64,000 bases of DNA, from NCBI GenBank assembly GCA_022844475.1, contig JALHLR010000001.1, positions 1 through 64,000 of the forward strand. The letters run 5' to 3'. Below are positions 19,535-28,458 of the stretch, piece by piece (the first letter of the stretch is position 1; each line of letters begins with the position of its first letter). The stretch is from Hyphomonadaceae bacterium (lineage in GTDB: Bacteria; Pseudomonadota; Alphaproteobacteria; Caulobacterales; Hyphomonadaceae). The position numbers and the translations under genes are program-made. Below the pieces are notes generated by a model. That model was not told the origin of the DNA. It saw only the letters and a list, made by a program, of their open reading frames with translations, and made no database searches.

Positions 19535-19621
19535 CGGCTGGCGCCTGGACGAATGCTGTTTCCCGCGACGATGGTTTCGATCTACAACCCCAGCGCTCGC
19601 GTCAGTTATCGAGGACATCCC

Positions 19622-20947
19622 ATGACAGCCACCAGCCTTGCCGCCCCCGCCGCTCCGGCCGACGAAATTTCCGCCTACATCTCGGCCGCGACCAAAGCGG
19701 CCTGGGAGGTGAAGGGGCTACCGGCCGGGACGCCGCTGAAACCGATCAGGAAGGTCGGCGTGCTCGGCGCCGGCACGATGGGCGGAGGCATCTCGATGAA
19801 CTTCGCCAATGTGGGAATTCCGGTGACGATCGTCGAAATCCAGCAGGCGGCGCTCGATCGCGGCCTCGGCGTGATCCGCAAGAATTATCAGACCTCGGCC
19901 GACAAGGGCCGCTTCCCGCAGGAAGAGGTCGGTATCCGCATGGGCCTGCTCAACGGCTCCCTCAACCGCGCCGATCTGGCCGATTGCGATCTGGTGATCG
20001 AAGCCGTGTTCGAGGACATGGCCGTGAAGAAGGACATTTTCGCGGACCTCGACCGGATTTGCAAACCCGGCGCGATCCTGGCGACAAACACTTCCTATCT
20101 CGACATCAACGAGATCGCGTCGGTAACGACGCGCCCCGAAGACGTGATCGGCCTGCACTTCTTCTCGCCGGCGAACGTGATGAAGCTGCTCGAGATCGTG
20201 CGTGCGAAGCACACGTCCGACACTGTGGTCGCCACCGCGATGGACCTCGCGAAGAAGATCAACAAGGTAGCGGCGCTTGCTGGCGTCTGCCCCGGCTTCA
20301 TCGGCAACCGCATGCTCTCGAAGCGCGGCCTGCCGGCGGGTGCGCTGCTGAAGGCGGGTGCGATGCCGTGGGAGATCGATGCCGCGTTCAACGCATTCGG
20401 TTTCAAGATGGGCCCGTACCAGATGTCCGATCTCGCCGGCCTCGACATCGGCTGGAAGCCGGGCGCCGCCACCGCGAACCCCCTGCGCGACATGATCTGC
20501 GAGCGCACGCCGCGCCGCGGACAGAAGTCCGGCGCGGGATACTACGATTATGACGAAAACCGCGTCGGCCGTCCGTCTCCGGAAGTGGAGGCGATCGTGA
20601 AGGAGTTCGCGACGAAGTCTGGCGTCGCTCCGCGCAAGGTCACGCAGGAAGAAATTCTCGAAGAGTGCGTCTTCCCGATGATCAACGAAGGCGCGGCCAT
20701 CCTCGAAGAAGGCATGGCCCAGCGTCCGGGCGACATCGATGTGACCTGGCTCAATGGTTATGGCTGGCCACAGGACAAGGGCGGACCGATGTTCCTTGGC
20801 GACAAGGTCGGGCTGCAGCGCGTGCTCGATGTCACGGAGCGCGTGTCGAAAACCGTCCCCGAAATCGCGGTCTCGAACCTCCTGCGCTCGATGGCGAAGG
20901 ACGGCCGGAAGTTCGCCGACCTGCTGCCCCAGCCGCTGAAGGTCTAG
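19622..20947 (+). CDS. 3-hydroxyacyl-CoA dehydrogenase (stand-alone)
   Basis: A 441-aa NAD-dependent L-3-hydroxyacyl-CoA dehydrogenase, the third step of beta-oxidation. The Rossmann motif [16 protein letters not shown] is near residue 48, the catalytic His is in [15 protein letters not shown], and GFIGNRML begins the C-terminal dimerisation domain, which appears twice ([13 protein letters not shown] and the [17 protein letters not shown] segment). It corresponds to the C-terminal half of FadB/FadJ but has no enoyl-CoA hydratase domain, so it must work with a separate hydratase. Start at 19622 follows GAGGAC. Its stop overlaps that of the convergent ABC permease in a shared CTAG. Confidence 0.93.
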   Translation: MTATSLAAPAAPADEISAYISAATKAAWEVKGLPAGTPLKPIRKVGVLGAGTMGGGISMNFANVGIPVTIVEIQQAALDRGLGVIRKNYQTSADKGRFPQEEVGIRMGLLNGSLNRADLADCDLVIEAVFEDMAVKKDIFADLDRICKPGAILATNTSYLDINEIASVTTRPEDVIGLHFFSPANVMKLLEIVRAKHTSDTVVATAMDLAKKINKVAALAGVCPGFIGNRMLSKRGLPAGALLKAGAMPWEIDAAFNAFGFKMGPYQMSDLAGLDIGWKPGAATANPLRDMICERTPRRGQKSGAGYYDYDENRVGRPSPEVEAIVKEFATKSGVAPRKVTQEEILEECVFPMINEGAAILEEGMAQRPGDIDVTWLNGYGWPQDKGGPMFLGDKVGLQRVLDVTERVSKTVPEIAVSNLLRSMAKDGRKFADLLPQPLKV

Positions 20948-22482
20948 GTCGCGTTTGCATGGCTGGGCGTTGGCTTGTGAAGCACGCCCAGCACGGATGC
21001 GCCAAGGATCGCCGGGATCAGTGCAAGCCAGGGCAGGCCGTGAGCACCCAGCCCTGCTGCGCCAGCGATGCTGATTGCGACGAACGACTGGCCAAGACCG
21101 GACATCAGCGATCCCTTGGCGCGCCGTCGTACGAAGTCCCGGCGCGAGCCAGGCGTCCGCCGCCACAGGCCGATCAGTGCGGCCGAAGTGGCGGCGCACA
21201 GAACGCCGGCTGCCGACCACGCGCCCGCCCATGGCTCGCGCCAGAGCAGGATGGCGACCGGTATCGTCATCAGGGCCAGCACAGGCAAAACGGCCGCCAG
21301 CCATTTGGCGCGGTCGATGGCCTTCGGCCGGATCGGCGCTGAGGCAAGAAGATCAGGCGCATCCTCGGCCGAGACGGTGATCCAGGTCAGGCTACCCGCC
21401 AGCGCGCTGGACAGCAGGCTGAGCGCCGGTGCGAAGGCTGCCTCGCTGAGCGTCAGTCCCCGGTCGGGACGGAACAGGATGAAGACGAGCGGAACGAAAT
21501 AGATCAGCTGCAGGCCAACCTGCGAAAGCAGCAGCGGGTCGCGCAGCAGAAGCCTGAACTCCTTGCGCATCACGGATCTCATCACGCCGCCGCGCACGCT
21601 GGCGACACGGCCATCGGTCACACGCTTGCGCTGGCCCATGGTCGAGGCGGCAGCTGCGTCCGCCACGAAGCGACGGCTGAAGACATAGACGCCCAGCGGG
21701 AAGACGAGGGCCACGGCTGCCAGCCATACAAGTGTCGAGGGAATGTCGCCCGTGAACGCGCGCGACGGGAACAGCCACCACGCCTGTGGGTCGAGATCGA
21801 GCCGTCGGATCATCTCCACAATTTCCTGCTGATCCATCCGCTCGTCGCCGCGCGTGTTGATGTTGAACAGCTGGAAGCCGAGGAACACCGCTGCGCCCGC
21901 CACTGCGCTGATCACCTGCGCCAGCACGCGCGTGCGCCGCGGGCCGATCACGCGGAACAGGCCGGTCACGATCAGCAGCGCGATGCCTGTCGCCGCAAAC
22001 GCCAGCGACGCGAGCACGATCAGCGCCGAAAGCCACAGCGGCGAAGAAAACACCGCCATCCAGAGCAGAGGCGGACCCAGCATTCCGGCGTAGAGTGGTA
22101 GCGCGCTGACGGCGATGGCTGAGGCGCGCACCACCAGCACGCGCCAGGGCGAGATCGGCGACGAGAGCAGCAGGTCGAGGTCATTGCGCGTGTAGATCGC
22201 CTCCACGGCCGCCAGGATGGCGCCTGACATCATCACCGAGCCGATGAAGGCGACGACGACGCCTATGATTGTGAGTGTCAGGCCATCTGCCGGGCCATCC
22301 AGAAATGGTGGCGGCGGAATGAGCGGGCCGAGGCCGCGGAACATGAAGAAGCTCATCGCCAGCCACGCTGCGAGCACGAGCCCGATGATGATCAGGCCGC
22401 TGCGCGAGTTCATCTTGCCGCGCCGCCAGAACAGCCGCAGCTCGTGCGCCATCAGCCAGCGTATGCTGCCCGGCCTGCTCAT
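20944..22482 (-). CDS. ABC-2 type transporter permease
   Basis: A 512-aa multi-pass membrane protein with about 10-12 hydrophobic segments in two groups, separated by a hydrophilic middle (DERMDQQEIVEMIRRLDLDP). This is the layout of large ABC-2 exporter permeases. It starts within the end of the ATPase gene (ATGA overlap at 22479-22482), so the two are translationally coupled and form one exporter; the ATPase would energise it. No substrate-binding protein is present, consistent with export. Substrate unknown. The C-terminal stop shares the palindrome CTAG with the stop of the convergent dehydrogenase gene. Confidence 0.85.
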   Translation of the reverse strand: MSRPGSIRWLMAHELRLFWRRGKMNSRSGLIIIGLVLAAWLAMSFFMFRGLGPLIPPPPFLDGPADGLTLTIIGVVVAFIGSVMMSGAILAAVEAIYTRNDLDLLLSSPISPWRVLVVRASAIAVSALPLYAGMLGPPLLWMAVFSSPLWLSALIVLASLAFAATGIALLIVTGLFRVIGPRRTRVLAQVISAVAGAAVFLGFQLFNINTRGDERMDQQEIVEMIRRLDLDPQAWWLFPSRAFTGDIPSTLVWLAAVALVFPLGVYVFSRRFVADAAAASTMGQRKRVTDGRVASVRGGVMRSVMRKEFRLLLRDPLLLSQVGLQLIYFVPLVFILFRPDRGLTLSEAAFAPALSLLSSALAGSLTWITVSAEDAPDLLASAPIRPKAIDRAKWLAAVLPVLALMTIPVAILLWREPWAGAWSAAGVLCAATSAALIGLWRRTPGSRRDFVRRRAKGSLMSGLGQSFVAISIAGAAGLGAHGLPWLALIPAILGASVLGVLHKPTPSHANAT

Positions 22483-23243
22483 TGTGCGTCTGCAGTTTCG
22501 CGTGTTGCCGCTGGCTGCGCAGTAAGCGACAGAAACACGTCCTCCAGAGACTGCCCCTGCGCGCCAGCCTGCGTGCGCAGCTCCTCAAGCGAGCCCTCGA
22601 TCAGCAGCTTGCCGTCCTTGATGATGCCGATGCGATCCGCCATGCGCTCGGCGACTTCGAGAATGTGCGTTGTCAGGATCACGCCTGCGCCCTGGTCCAC
22701 GCGTTCGCGGATCATGTCCTTCACCAGCCGGCTCGCGGCGGCGTCGAGACCCGTCAGCGGCTCGTCCAGCATCAGCAGCTTCGGCTGGTGCAGCAGCGCC
22801 CCGGCAAGTACCGCCTTCTGCTTCATGCCGCGCGAGAAAGTCTCGCAGCGGTCATTCCGGTTGTCCCAGAGCGTGAGGATCTTGAGCAGCCGTTCCGCCT
22901 CCGCCCGCGCATCCGCCGGCGGCACGCCCCAAAGGCCGGCGACGAATTCCAGATACTCCCATGCCGTCAGCTTGTCATAGAGCAGTGGCTCGTCCGGCAG
23001 CCAGGCGATCATCTGCTTGGCCGCCAGCGGATCAGCACGCGCATCGACATCGAACACGCTGATCGACCCCGCATCCGCCGCCAGCAGGCCCGCCACCATC
23101 CGCAGCGTCGTCGTCTTGCCCGCGCCATTGGGGCCGAGCAGGGCATACAACTCGCCCGCCCGCACGTCGAAGCTGATGCCGTCGACCGCCCGCTTGCCCC
23201 CATAGCTCTTGGCGAGGTCTGTTACGCGAAGGGCGGTGGACAT
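22479..23243 (-). CDS. ABC transporter ATP-binding protein
   Basis: A 254-aa ATPase of the ABC-2/CcmA/NodI type. Walker A is GPNGAGKTT near residue 39; the Q-loop region follows as IAWLPDEPLLYDKL; the signature is FSRGMKQK (a variant of LSGGQ); Walker B is LLMLDEPLTGLD, and the switch His is in ILTTHILE. The C-terminal tail GQSLEDVFLSLT is typical of exporter ATPases. It is the first gene of a two-gene unit with the permease, with a 4-bp overlap. It energises export of an unidentified substrate. Confidence 0.95.
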   Translation of the reverse strand: MSTALRVTDLAKSYGGKRAVDGISFDVRAGELYALLGPNGAGKTTTLRMVAGLLAADAGSISVFDVDARADPLAAKQMIAWLPDEPLLYDKLTAWEYLEFVAGLWGVPPADARAEAERLLKILTLWDNRNDRCETFSRGMKQKAVLAGALLHQPKLLMLDEPLTGLDAAASRLVKDMIRERVDQGAGVILTTHILEVAERMADRIGIIKDGKLLIEGSLEELRTQAGAQGQSLEDVFLSLTAQPAATRETADAQ

Positions 23244-23329
23244 GGGGCGAGACTACTCCATTTGTTCAGGGAGAGGCTTTCTAGCCGACCCGCGCTGATC
23301 CGTCAGCAAAAGAGCCGCGTAGAGGCACC

Positions 23330-24127
23330 GTGAACATGCTCGCTCCCTTTCTTGCAACTCTGGTTGGCATGGCCGTTGTCATGCTTCTGGCCTGGCTGTT
23401 CCAGCGCATTGTCCGCAATGGCGGCTGGGTCGACGTGTTCTGGACCTTTGGCACCGGGGCCGCCTGCCTCACGGCTGCCTTGTGGCCCGAACCGGCTGCC
23501 AACGGTAACCGACAGCTGCTGGTCGCTGCGCTGGCGGCTATCTGGGCGCTGAGGCTGGGCGTTTACATCGGCCATCGCGTGGCGAGCGAGCCCGAAGATA
23601 CGCGTTATTCCGGCTTCCGGAAGGAGTGGGGCGCCAATTTCCAGCGCAACATGATGATCCTCGTCCTGCCGCAGGCGCCCGCGACAGCGATCCTCTCGCT
23701 GTCCGTTTTCGTCGCCGCGCATGGCGGTGGGCCCGAACTCGGCCTGCGCGATCTCCTCGGCATTGCGATCCTCGTCGTGGCCATCATCGGCGAAGGTATG
23801 GCTGACGAACAGATGCGCCGCTTCCGCGCCCAGGGTCTTCGCGGCGCCATCATGGACAAGGGCCTCTGGGGCTGGTCGCGCCATCCGAACTACTTCTTCG
23901 AATGGCTGGGCTGGCTCGCCTATCCGGCCATCGCCTTCGACCCGTCCCAGCTGTGGACGTGGGTCACGTGGATAGCGCCCATCGTGATGTTCATCCTGCT
24001 GCGCTTCGCGACCGGCGTACCCGCCACCGAGAAATCCATGCTCGCAAGCCGCGGCGACAAGTTCCGCGACTATCAGAGGCGGGTAAGCGCCTTCTTCCCG
24101 CTTCCTCCGAAAGGCAAGACGTCATGA
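23330..24127 (+). CDS. DUF1295 (steroid 5-alpha-reductase-like) membrane protein
   Basis: A 265-aa polytopic membrane protein of DUF1295, a family related to NADPH-dependent steroid 5-alpha reductases and isoprenylcysteine methyltransferase-like folds. About seven hydrophobic segments are visible, with the family signatures VDVFWTFGTG near residue 34, ADEQMRRFRAQG, and GLWGWSRHPNYFFEWLGWLAYP near residue 185, the latter being the conserved cofactor-binding region. The GTG at 23330 has GAGG 6 bp upstream and is preferred over ATG 23336. The next gene starts inside its stop (ATGA), implying a shared function with the CFA-type methyltransferase. Confidence 0.88.
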   Translation: MNMLAPFLATLVGMAVVMLLAWLFQRIVRNGGWVDVFWTFGTGAACLTAALWPEPAANGNRQLLVAALAAIWALRLGVYIGHRVASEPEDTRYSGFRKEWGANFQRNMMILVLPQAPATAILSLSVFVAAHGGGPELGLRDLLGIAILVVAIIGEGMADEQMRRFRAQGLRGAIMDKGLWGWSRHPNYFFEWLGWLAYPAIAFDPSQLWTWVTWIAPIVMFILLRFATGVPATEKSMLASRGDKFRDYQRRVSAFFPLPPKGKTS

Positions 24128-25146
24128 GCTTCGTCGCCCGCGCGATTATAGCTTTCGAATCCGCGCCGCTGCCCGACAGCGTACGCAAGGGCGCCGTGTC
24201 CTTCCTCGTCGGTCGCGTCAGGCACCAGATGAAATCCGTGCCGGCGAATGCAGCGGCGGATTTCGCCGAGGAGATGCGCAACCATCCGATCGCCGAGCAC
24301 ACGATCGACGCCAACAAGCAGCACTACGAAATCCCCGCCGAGTTCTTTGCGCTCTGTCTCGGGCCGAAGTTCAAGTACTCGAGCTGCCTCTACGAGCCGG
24401 GCGAGACGCTGGCGGAGGCTGAAGTCCGCGCGCTGACGCAGACCTGCGAGCACGCCCAACTCGCCGACGGGCAGGACATCCTCGAGCTCGGCTGCGGTTG
24501 GGGCTCGATGACGCTGTTCATGGCGGCGCGCTATCCCGGCGCGCGCATCACGGCGGTGTCGAACTCAGCAAGCCAGCGCGCCTTCATCGAAGGCCGCGCG
24601 CGCGAGCAGGGTCTCACCAACGTCCGCATCATCACCGCCGACATGAACGTGTTCGACACGGAACAGCGCTTCGATCGCATCGTGTCGGTCGAGATGTTCG
24701 AGCATATGTCGAACTGGCGAGCCCTGCTGGAGCGCTGCCGCAACTGGCTGCACCCGGACGGGCGCCTGCTGACGCACGTCTTTGCGCATCGCACAGCGCC
24801 CTATCGCTTCGATGTGAACGACCCAGCCGACTGGATCGCGCACCACTTCTTCGCCGGCGGCGTGATGCCCAGCCGCGACCTGATCGCCAACTTTCCTGAC
24901 CTGTTCGAGGTCGAGCAGGACTGGTGGTGGAACGGCAAGCACTACGAGCGCACCGCGCTCGACTGGCTCAGGAACTTCGACACCAACCGCGACCGCATCC
25001 GCACCATTCTCGCCGACGTCTACGGCAAGGACGCCAGGCTCTGGGAGAACCGCTGGCGGCTGTTCTTCATCTCGACGGCCGGGCTGTTTGGTCATGCGGG
25101 CGGGAATGAGTGGGGCGTTGTGCATCACCGGCTGAAGCCAGTCTGA
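24124..25146 (+). CDS. Cyclopropane-fatty-acyl-phospholipid synthase-family methyltransferase
   Basis: A 340-aa SAM-dependent methyltransferase of the Cfa/Mma/UfaM superfamily, which methylates double bonds of lipid acyl chains. HYEIPAEFFALCLGPKFKYSS near residue 68 (beginning of the core) mirrors HYDxGNDFFxLxLDxxMxYS, and the SAM motif is LELGCGWGS (residues 120-128). The VSVEMFEHM motif supplies the Glu expected at the active site. The N-terminus is short, about 60 residues, and unlike E. coli Cfa. Start at 24124 overlaps the DUF1295 stop by ATGA. The product might be a cyclopropane, methyl-branched or other modified fatty acid; see the findings. Confidence 0.9.
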   Translation: MSFVARAIIAFESAPLPDSVRKGAVSFLVGRVRHQMKSVPANAAADFAEEMRNHPIAEHTIDANKQHYEIPAEFFALCLGPKFKYSSCLYEPGETLAEAEVRALTQTCEHAQLADGQDILELGCGWGSMTLFMAARYPGARITAVSNSASQRAFIEGRAREQGLTNVRIITADMNVFDTEQRFDRIVSVEMFEHMSNWRALLERCRNWLHPDGRLLTHVFAHRTAPYRFDVNDPADWIAHHFFAGGVMPSRDLIANFPDLFEVEQDWWWNGKHYERTALDWLRNFDTNRDRIRTILADVYGKDARLWENRWRLFFISTAGLFGHAGGNEWGVVHHRLKPV

Positions 25147-25186
25147 TCACGCTCTCGACGCTCAAGAGCGCAAACCAGAAACAAAA

Positions 25187-25210
25187 CAGGCGGGCCTCTC
25201 GGCCCGCCTG
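25187..25210 (-). terminator. Rho-independent terminator (bidirectional hairpin)
   Basis: A perfect 10-bp stem (CAGGCGGGCC / GGCCCGCCTG) with a TCTC tetraloop lies between the convergent methyltransferase and copper-monooxygenase genes. On the minus strand it is followed by TTTTGTTTCT, a good U-tract, so it most likely ends the monooxygenase transcript. On the plus strand the following CTCTGCTTC is weaker. Confidence 0.85.
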
Positions 25211-25234
25211 CTCTGCTTCGAACTCAGATCAACC

Positions 25235-27184
25235 TTACTGCCCGATCGACTGCTGGGCCTGCGCTTCGCGGATGCGGCCGTTGATGATGCCGTTGATCTG
25301 CGTCATCTCGCTGGTCACAAGGTAGCCGTCCTTGTCGGTGTCGACCTTGTCCCAGTTCGCCAGCAGCATCTGCGCCATCCGGCCGCGCACTTCGGACTTG
25401 GCAACCTTGTCGTCGAGATTCTTGTCCATGATGCCCATGGACCGCGATTCCTCGAGACGCTTCTGGTAGTCGTCCTTGCGGTTGGCGACGGTCTCGTCAT
25501 CCCAGCGGAAGCCGAGCGCGGTGTACTGCATCTCTTCATGGCTCTGCTCGCCCCATGTGACCCTGATCGTCGGGTCGGGGTTGGCGGGGTTGTTCTTCGA
25601 GTTGTCGTAGGTGTAGCGCGTCACGAGTTTCGTGCCCGGCTCGAGCTTCACAGGCGTCGCGAAGTCATAGCCGCGCTGCCAGTTGAAGTCGTACTTCGGC
25701 AGGCTGATGATCAGCTCTTCCTTGGTCGAGCCCGGCCTGATGATCGAGACAGCCATGCTCTCGCCGCGATAGTGGGCGTGCGGGAAGACGGTGTACAGCG
25801 TCGCCTTCTCGGGGAAGGTGATGTAGGCGACCTCCTCGTGGCGCGCCGTGTTCGGCGGGATCTCGATGCCGGCGTTGGCGATCACGGCCGAGCGGCGCAG
25901 GATCTCCGGCGGCGCGTCCTTCGGATAGAAGTAGAGACCGACGCGGGTCTTCTCGACCGTTGCCTTGCCATAGGGTGTGTAATGCATCTGGAAGCGGAAG
26001 GTCTGGCCCGGGGCGACCCAGGTGCCAGTGCCTTGCGGATAGACCGTCGTCTCAGCGCCGACGGCATATCCGCCCGCTCCGTTGGAGAGCAGGTGGTGCA
26101 CGGCCTGGCGGTCAGATGGCTTCACCGTCGCGGCGCGCAGCCAGCGCCCCTCGGTCAGCGGGTTCTTCACTTCCGGGTTCTGGTAGTCGACAACGCCCGA
26201 GGCGGGGATCGCATACTCCGGCAGCTCGATGATCAGGTCAGGCGTCCCAAGCTCCCACTCGGGCGCGGCCTTGGCGTTGATTTTCAGCGGGTCAGAGCCC
26301 TCGCCACGCGGCGCGCCGGCTTCGATCCAGTGGATCAGCGTCGTCGCATCCTTTGCCTTGAGGTTCATATCGGCCGCGAACGCATTCACATGCGGGTCGG
26401 CGTTGTAGGGCGGCATGCGGTCCGTGCGGATCGCCTCGCGGATCATGCCGGACCACTGCTTGACCTTCTCGTAGCTGTCCATCGCGAACGGGCCGATGGC
26501 GCCTTCCGAGTGGCAGGCAACGCAGTTCTTGGCGAGGATCGGCGCGATCTCCTTCTCATACGAAATCTTCGCATGGGCCGCCTTGTCGCGGTTCGGGAAG
26601 GCGAGGGCCGCCGTCGTCATGTCGATATGCGAGGCTTTCACCGCCTGTCCGGACTTCAGCGCGTCGACCGCAGCGTTCAGTTTTGCGCCCGTCGGACCGG
26701 AATAGACGACCTTCCACGTCTTCGGGTTGATCACCAGCGCCTGCGCCACACGGCTCACGCCGAGGCTCTCGCCGACGAGTTGCGTGTCATCGATCAGGAC
26801 GGGCAGGTCGAGGTTCAGCGCCTTCATGTCGGCGGAGATCGCCTCGCGCGTCACGCCCGGCGTCGAGTTCATCAGGAAGAGCTGCGCGTCCGTGCCTTTC
26901 AGTGATGTGGCAAGGTTCCGGATGCTCAGCGCAGCATCGTTCATGTCGGAGGAGCCAACAGCATGGCTCACGACCACGATCGCCGGGGCGAACTTGTAGT
27001 AGCTCAGCAGGTGAGCCTTGGAGTTCTGGTCAACCAGGCGGAAATCGTCCGCCCGATCGGCTGGCTTCACCGCGCTTGCGACCATGTTCGAGCCGGCGAT
27101 CTGTGCGTAGGCGGTGACGCCGGCGGCGGCGATCGCGGCGGCGCAGACAGACGCCAGGGCGAGTTTGAGTGTCCGGGCTTGCAT
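25235..27184 (-). CDS. Redoxin-fold / cytochrome c / copper type II monooxygenase-like / EF-hand fusion protein
   Basis: A 649-aa exported multidomain protein; start at 27184 follows a strong GGAGGAAC. Residues 1-28 are a signal peptide. About 45-185 is an AhpC/TSA-like thioredoxin fold, but its peroxidatic Cys is absent. CVACH (221-225) is a single c-type haem site, with RMPPYNAD following. From about 310 a copper type II, ascorbate-dependent monooxygenase-like region has all expected copper ligands: His363-His364, His401, His469-x-His471 and Met552. A canonical EF-hand (DTDKDGYLVTSE, 615-626) ends the protein. Similar fusions occur in acidobacteria and planctomycetes. It probably hydroxylates an unknown substrate with electrons through the haem. 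Confidence 0.85.
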   Translation of the reverse strand: MQARTLKLALASVCAAAIAAAGVTAYAQIAGSNMVASAVKPADRADDFRLVDQNSKAHLLSYYKFAPAIVVVSHAVGSSDMNDAALSIRNLATSLKGTDAQLFLMNSTPGVTREAISADMKALNLDLPVLIDDTQLVGESLGVSRVAQALVINPKTWKVVYSGPTGAKLNAAVDALKSGQAVKASHIDMTTAALAFPNRDKAAHAKISYEKEIAPILAKNCVACHSEGAIGPFAMDSYEKVKQWSGMIREAIRTDRMPPYNADPHVNAFAADMNLKAKDATTLIHWIEAGAPRGEGSDPLKINAKAAPEWELGTPDLIIELPEYAIPASGVVDYQNPEVKNPLTEGRWLRAATVKPSDRQAVHHLLSNGAGGYAVGAETTVYPQGTGTWVAPGQTFRFQMHYTPYGKATVEKTRVGLYFYPKDAPPEILRRSAVIANAGIEIPPNTARHEEVAYITFPEKATLYTVFPHAHYRGESMAVSIIRPGSTKEELIISLPKYDFNWQRGYDFATPVKLEPGTKLVTRYTYDNSKNNPANPDPTIRVTWGEQSHEEMQYTALGFRWDDETVANRKDDYQKRLEESRSMGIMDKNLDDKVAKSEVRGRMAQMLLANWDKVDTDKDGYLVTSEMTQINGIINGRIREAQAQQSIGQ

Positions 27185-27348
27185 GCTTGTTCCTCCCAAA
27201 GCCGATATGCGGTCCGCCAGACAGCGGCCGCCTTTGGGATTTTCATAGCGGAATCGGCGGCAAGCAGCAACGACGCGCCCGGAAACGACCATCAACAAGC
27301 CGTCACTCTCCGGCTAAAGTGACATGCGGAATGCCGCAAGCCGCTGCG

Positions 27349-28302
27349 TCACCCGCAGATCGGGCCGGCATAGACTGGCGCATACGCCATGCAGGACACG
27401 TCCAGCCGCCACGGCGATTTGGCGAGATCGAGCTTGCCCACCCACGAGTCGAGCTGTTCGCTCGCCCACAGGTTCAGGATCAATTGCTGCGGTCGTACAA
27501 GACGCCGCGCCGCCCCTCCCGTTTCCGCGTGTACCAGCTGACCGTCGATGTACCAGCGCACATACCCCGGCTGCCAGTCGAAGCCATAGACGTGGAATCC
27601 ATCCGCTGCGTCGAAGGGCAGGGTAACCTTCGTCGATGTCGCCTTGCCGTTCTCATGAATGGTGAGTTCCGCGACGCGGGTGTTGCGTCCAAGGATTTCG
27701 ATGTCGATCTCATTGGGCCGCGTCCCCCCGTCCCGTCCGGCGTAGGAGAAGAACCCAGTCACCAGCCCGGCGCCGCGCGGAACCTTCATCCGCACCTCGA
27801 AATAGCCGTAGCGATGCCGCTCGTGGCTTTGCAGCTCGCCGCTGGCCAGCCGGTGCGCCGAGCCCTCGGGTCCCGGCTGCAGCTTGAGGGCCACCAAGCC
27901 GGGCGCCGTCTCCACCGAGGAACGCCGCCAGTCATTCGTCATCCAGTCGCCATTCGACCAGCCGTCAGAGACGCTCCAGCGCGCGTCCACGCCGCCGTCA
28001 AATCGCTCCACGAAAGCCTCACCCATCTGCGGCAGGCTCTCGGCAGGCACAGGCGCAGGCGCGGCTTCGGGCTCGGGAGCCGGCAGGGGCTCGAGTGGCA
28101 AGGTCGGCTGCTGCGAGGGCAACTCGCCTGACGCCATGGCGCGGTCGTCGCGCGTCTGCCGGTCGGTCCAGGCCGAGTGTCCGAACCACCCCGCCGCGCC
28201 TCCCGCCAGGGCGCACAGCACACCCAGCGCGGCAGGTTTCCACAAACGGGCTCGCGCGGCCGTGGAATTGCGCATCGGCTCTGGACGGGGTGGTTCGGCC
28301 AT
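27349..28302 (-). CDS. Membrane-anchored family 16 glycoside hydrolase
   Basis: A 317-aa protein with an N-terminal cytoplasmic tail, a membrane anchor (about residues 23-42), a Pro/Glu/Ala-rich linker (60-95), and a GH16 catalytic domain. The family catalytic motif ExDxE is NEIDIEILG (Glu198, Asp200, Glu202), preceded by [16 protein letters not shown] and followed by [18 protein letters not shown], both GH16 landmarks. It should cleave beta-1,3/1,4-glucan or galactan-type polysaccharide in the periplasm or at the cell surface; ExoK-like succinoglycan depolymerase is a close relative. Its start at 28302 follows AAAGGGG; a TTG at 28317 would add five residues. Single gene. Confidence 0.9.
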   Translation of the reverse strand: MAEPPRPEPMRNSTAARARLWKPAALGVLCALAGGAAGWFGHSAWTDRQTRDDRAMASGELPSQQPTLPLEPLPAPEPEAAPAPVPAESLPQMGEAFVERFDGGVDARWSVSDGWSNGDWMTNDWRRSSVETAPGLVALKLQPGPEGSAHRLASGELQSHERHRYGYFEVRMKVPRGAGLVTGFFSYAGRDGGTRPNEIDIEILGRNTRVAELTIHENGKATSTKVTLPFDAADGFHVYGFDWQPGYVRWYIDGQLVHAETGGAARRLVRPQQLILNLWASEQLDSWVGKLDLAKSPWRLDVSCMAYAPVYAGPICG

Positions 28303-28458
28303 CCCCTTTGCCCGCAATGCCTGTGCCAGAGCGGGCCGGCCAAATTCCCCTGGATTTGCCCGGAAAACCGACGGATCGGGCTATCCTGCAGGTGCGCCCC
28401 CGCGGCTGCTTGGCCCTTTAATCCCTGTCTGCTAGACGCGGCGCCCAAGGAACAAAGA

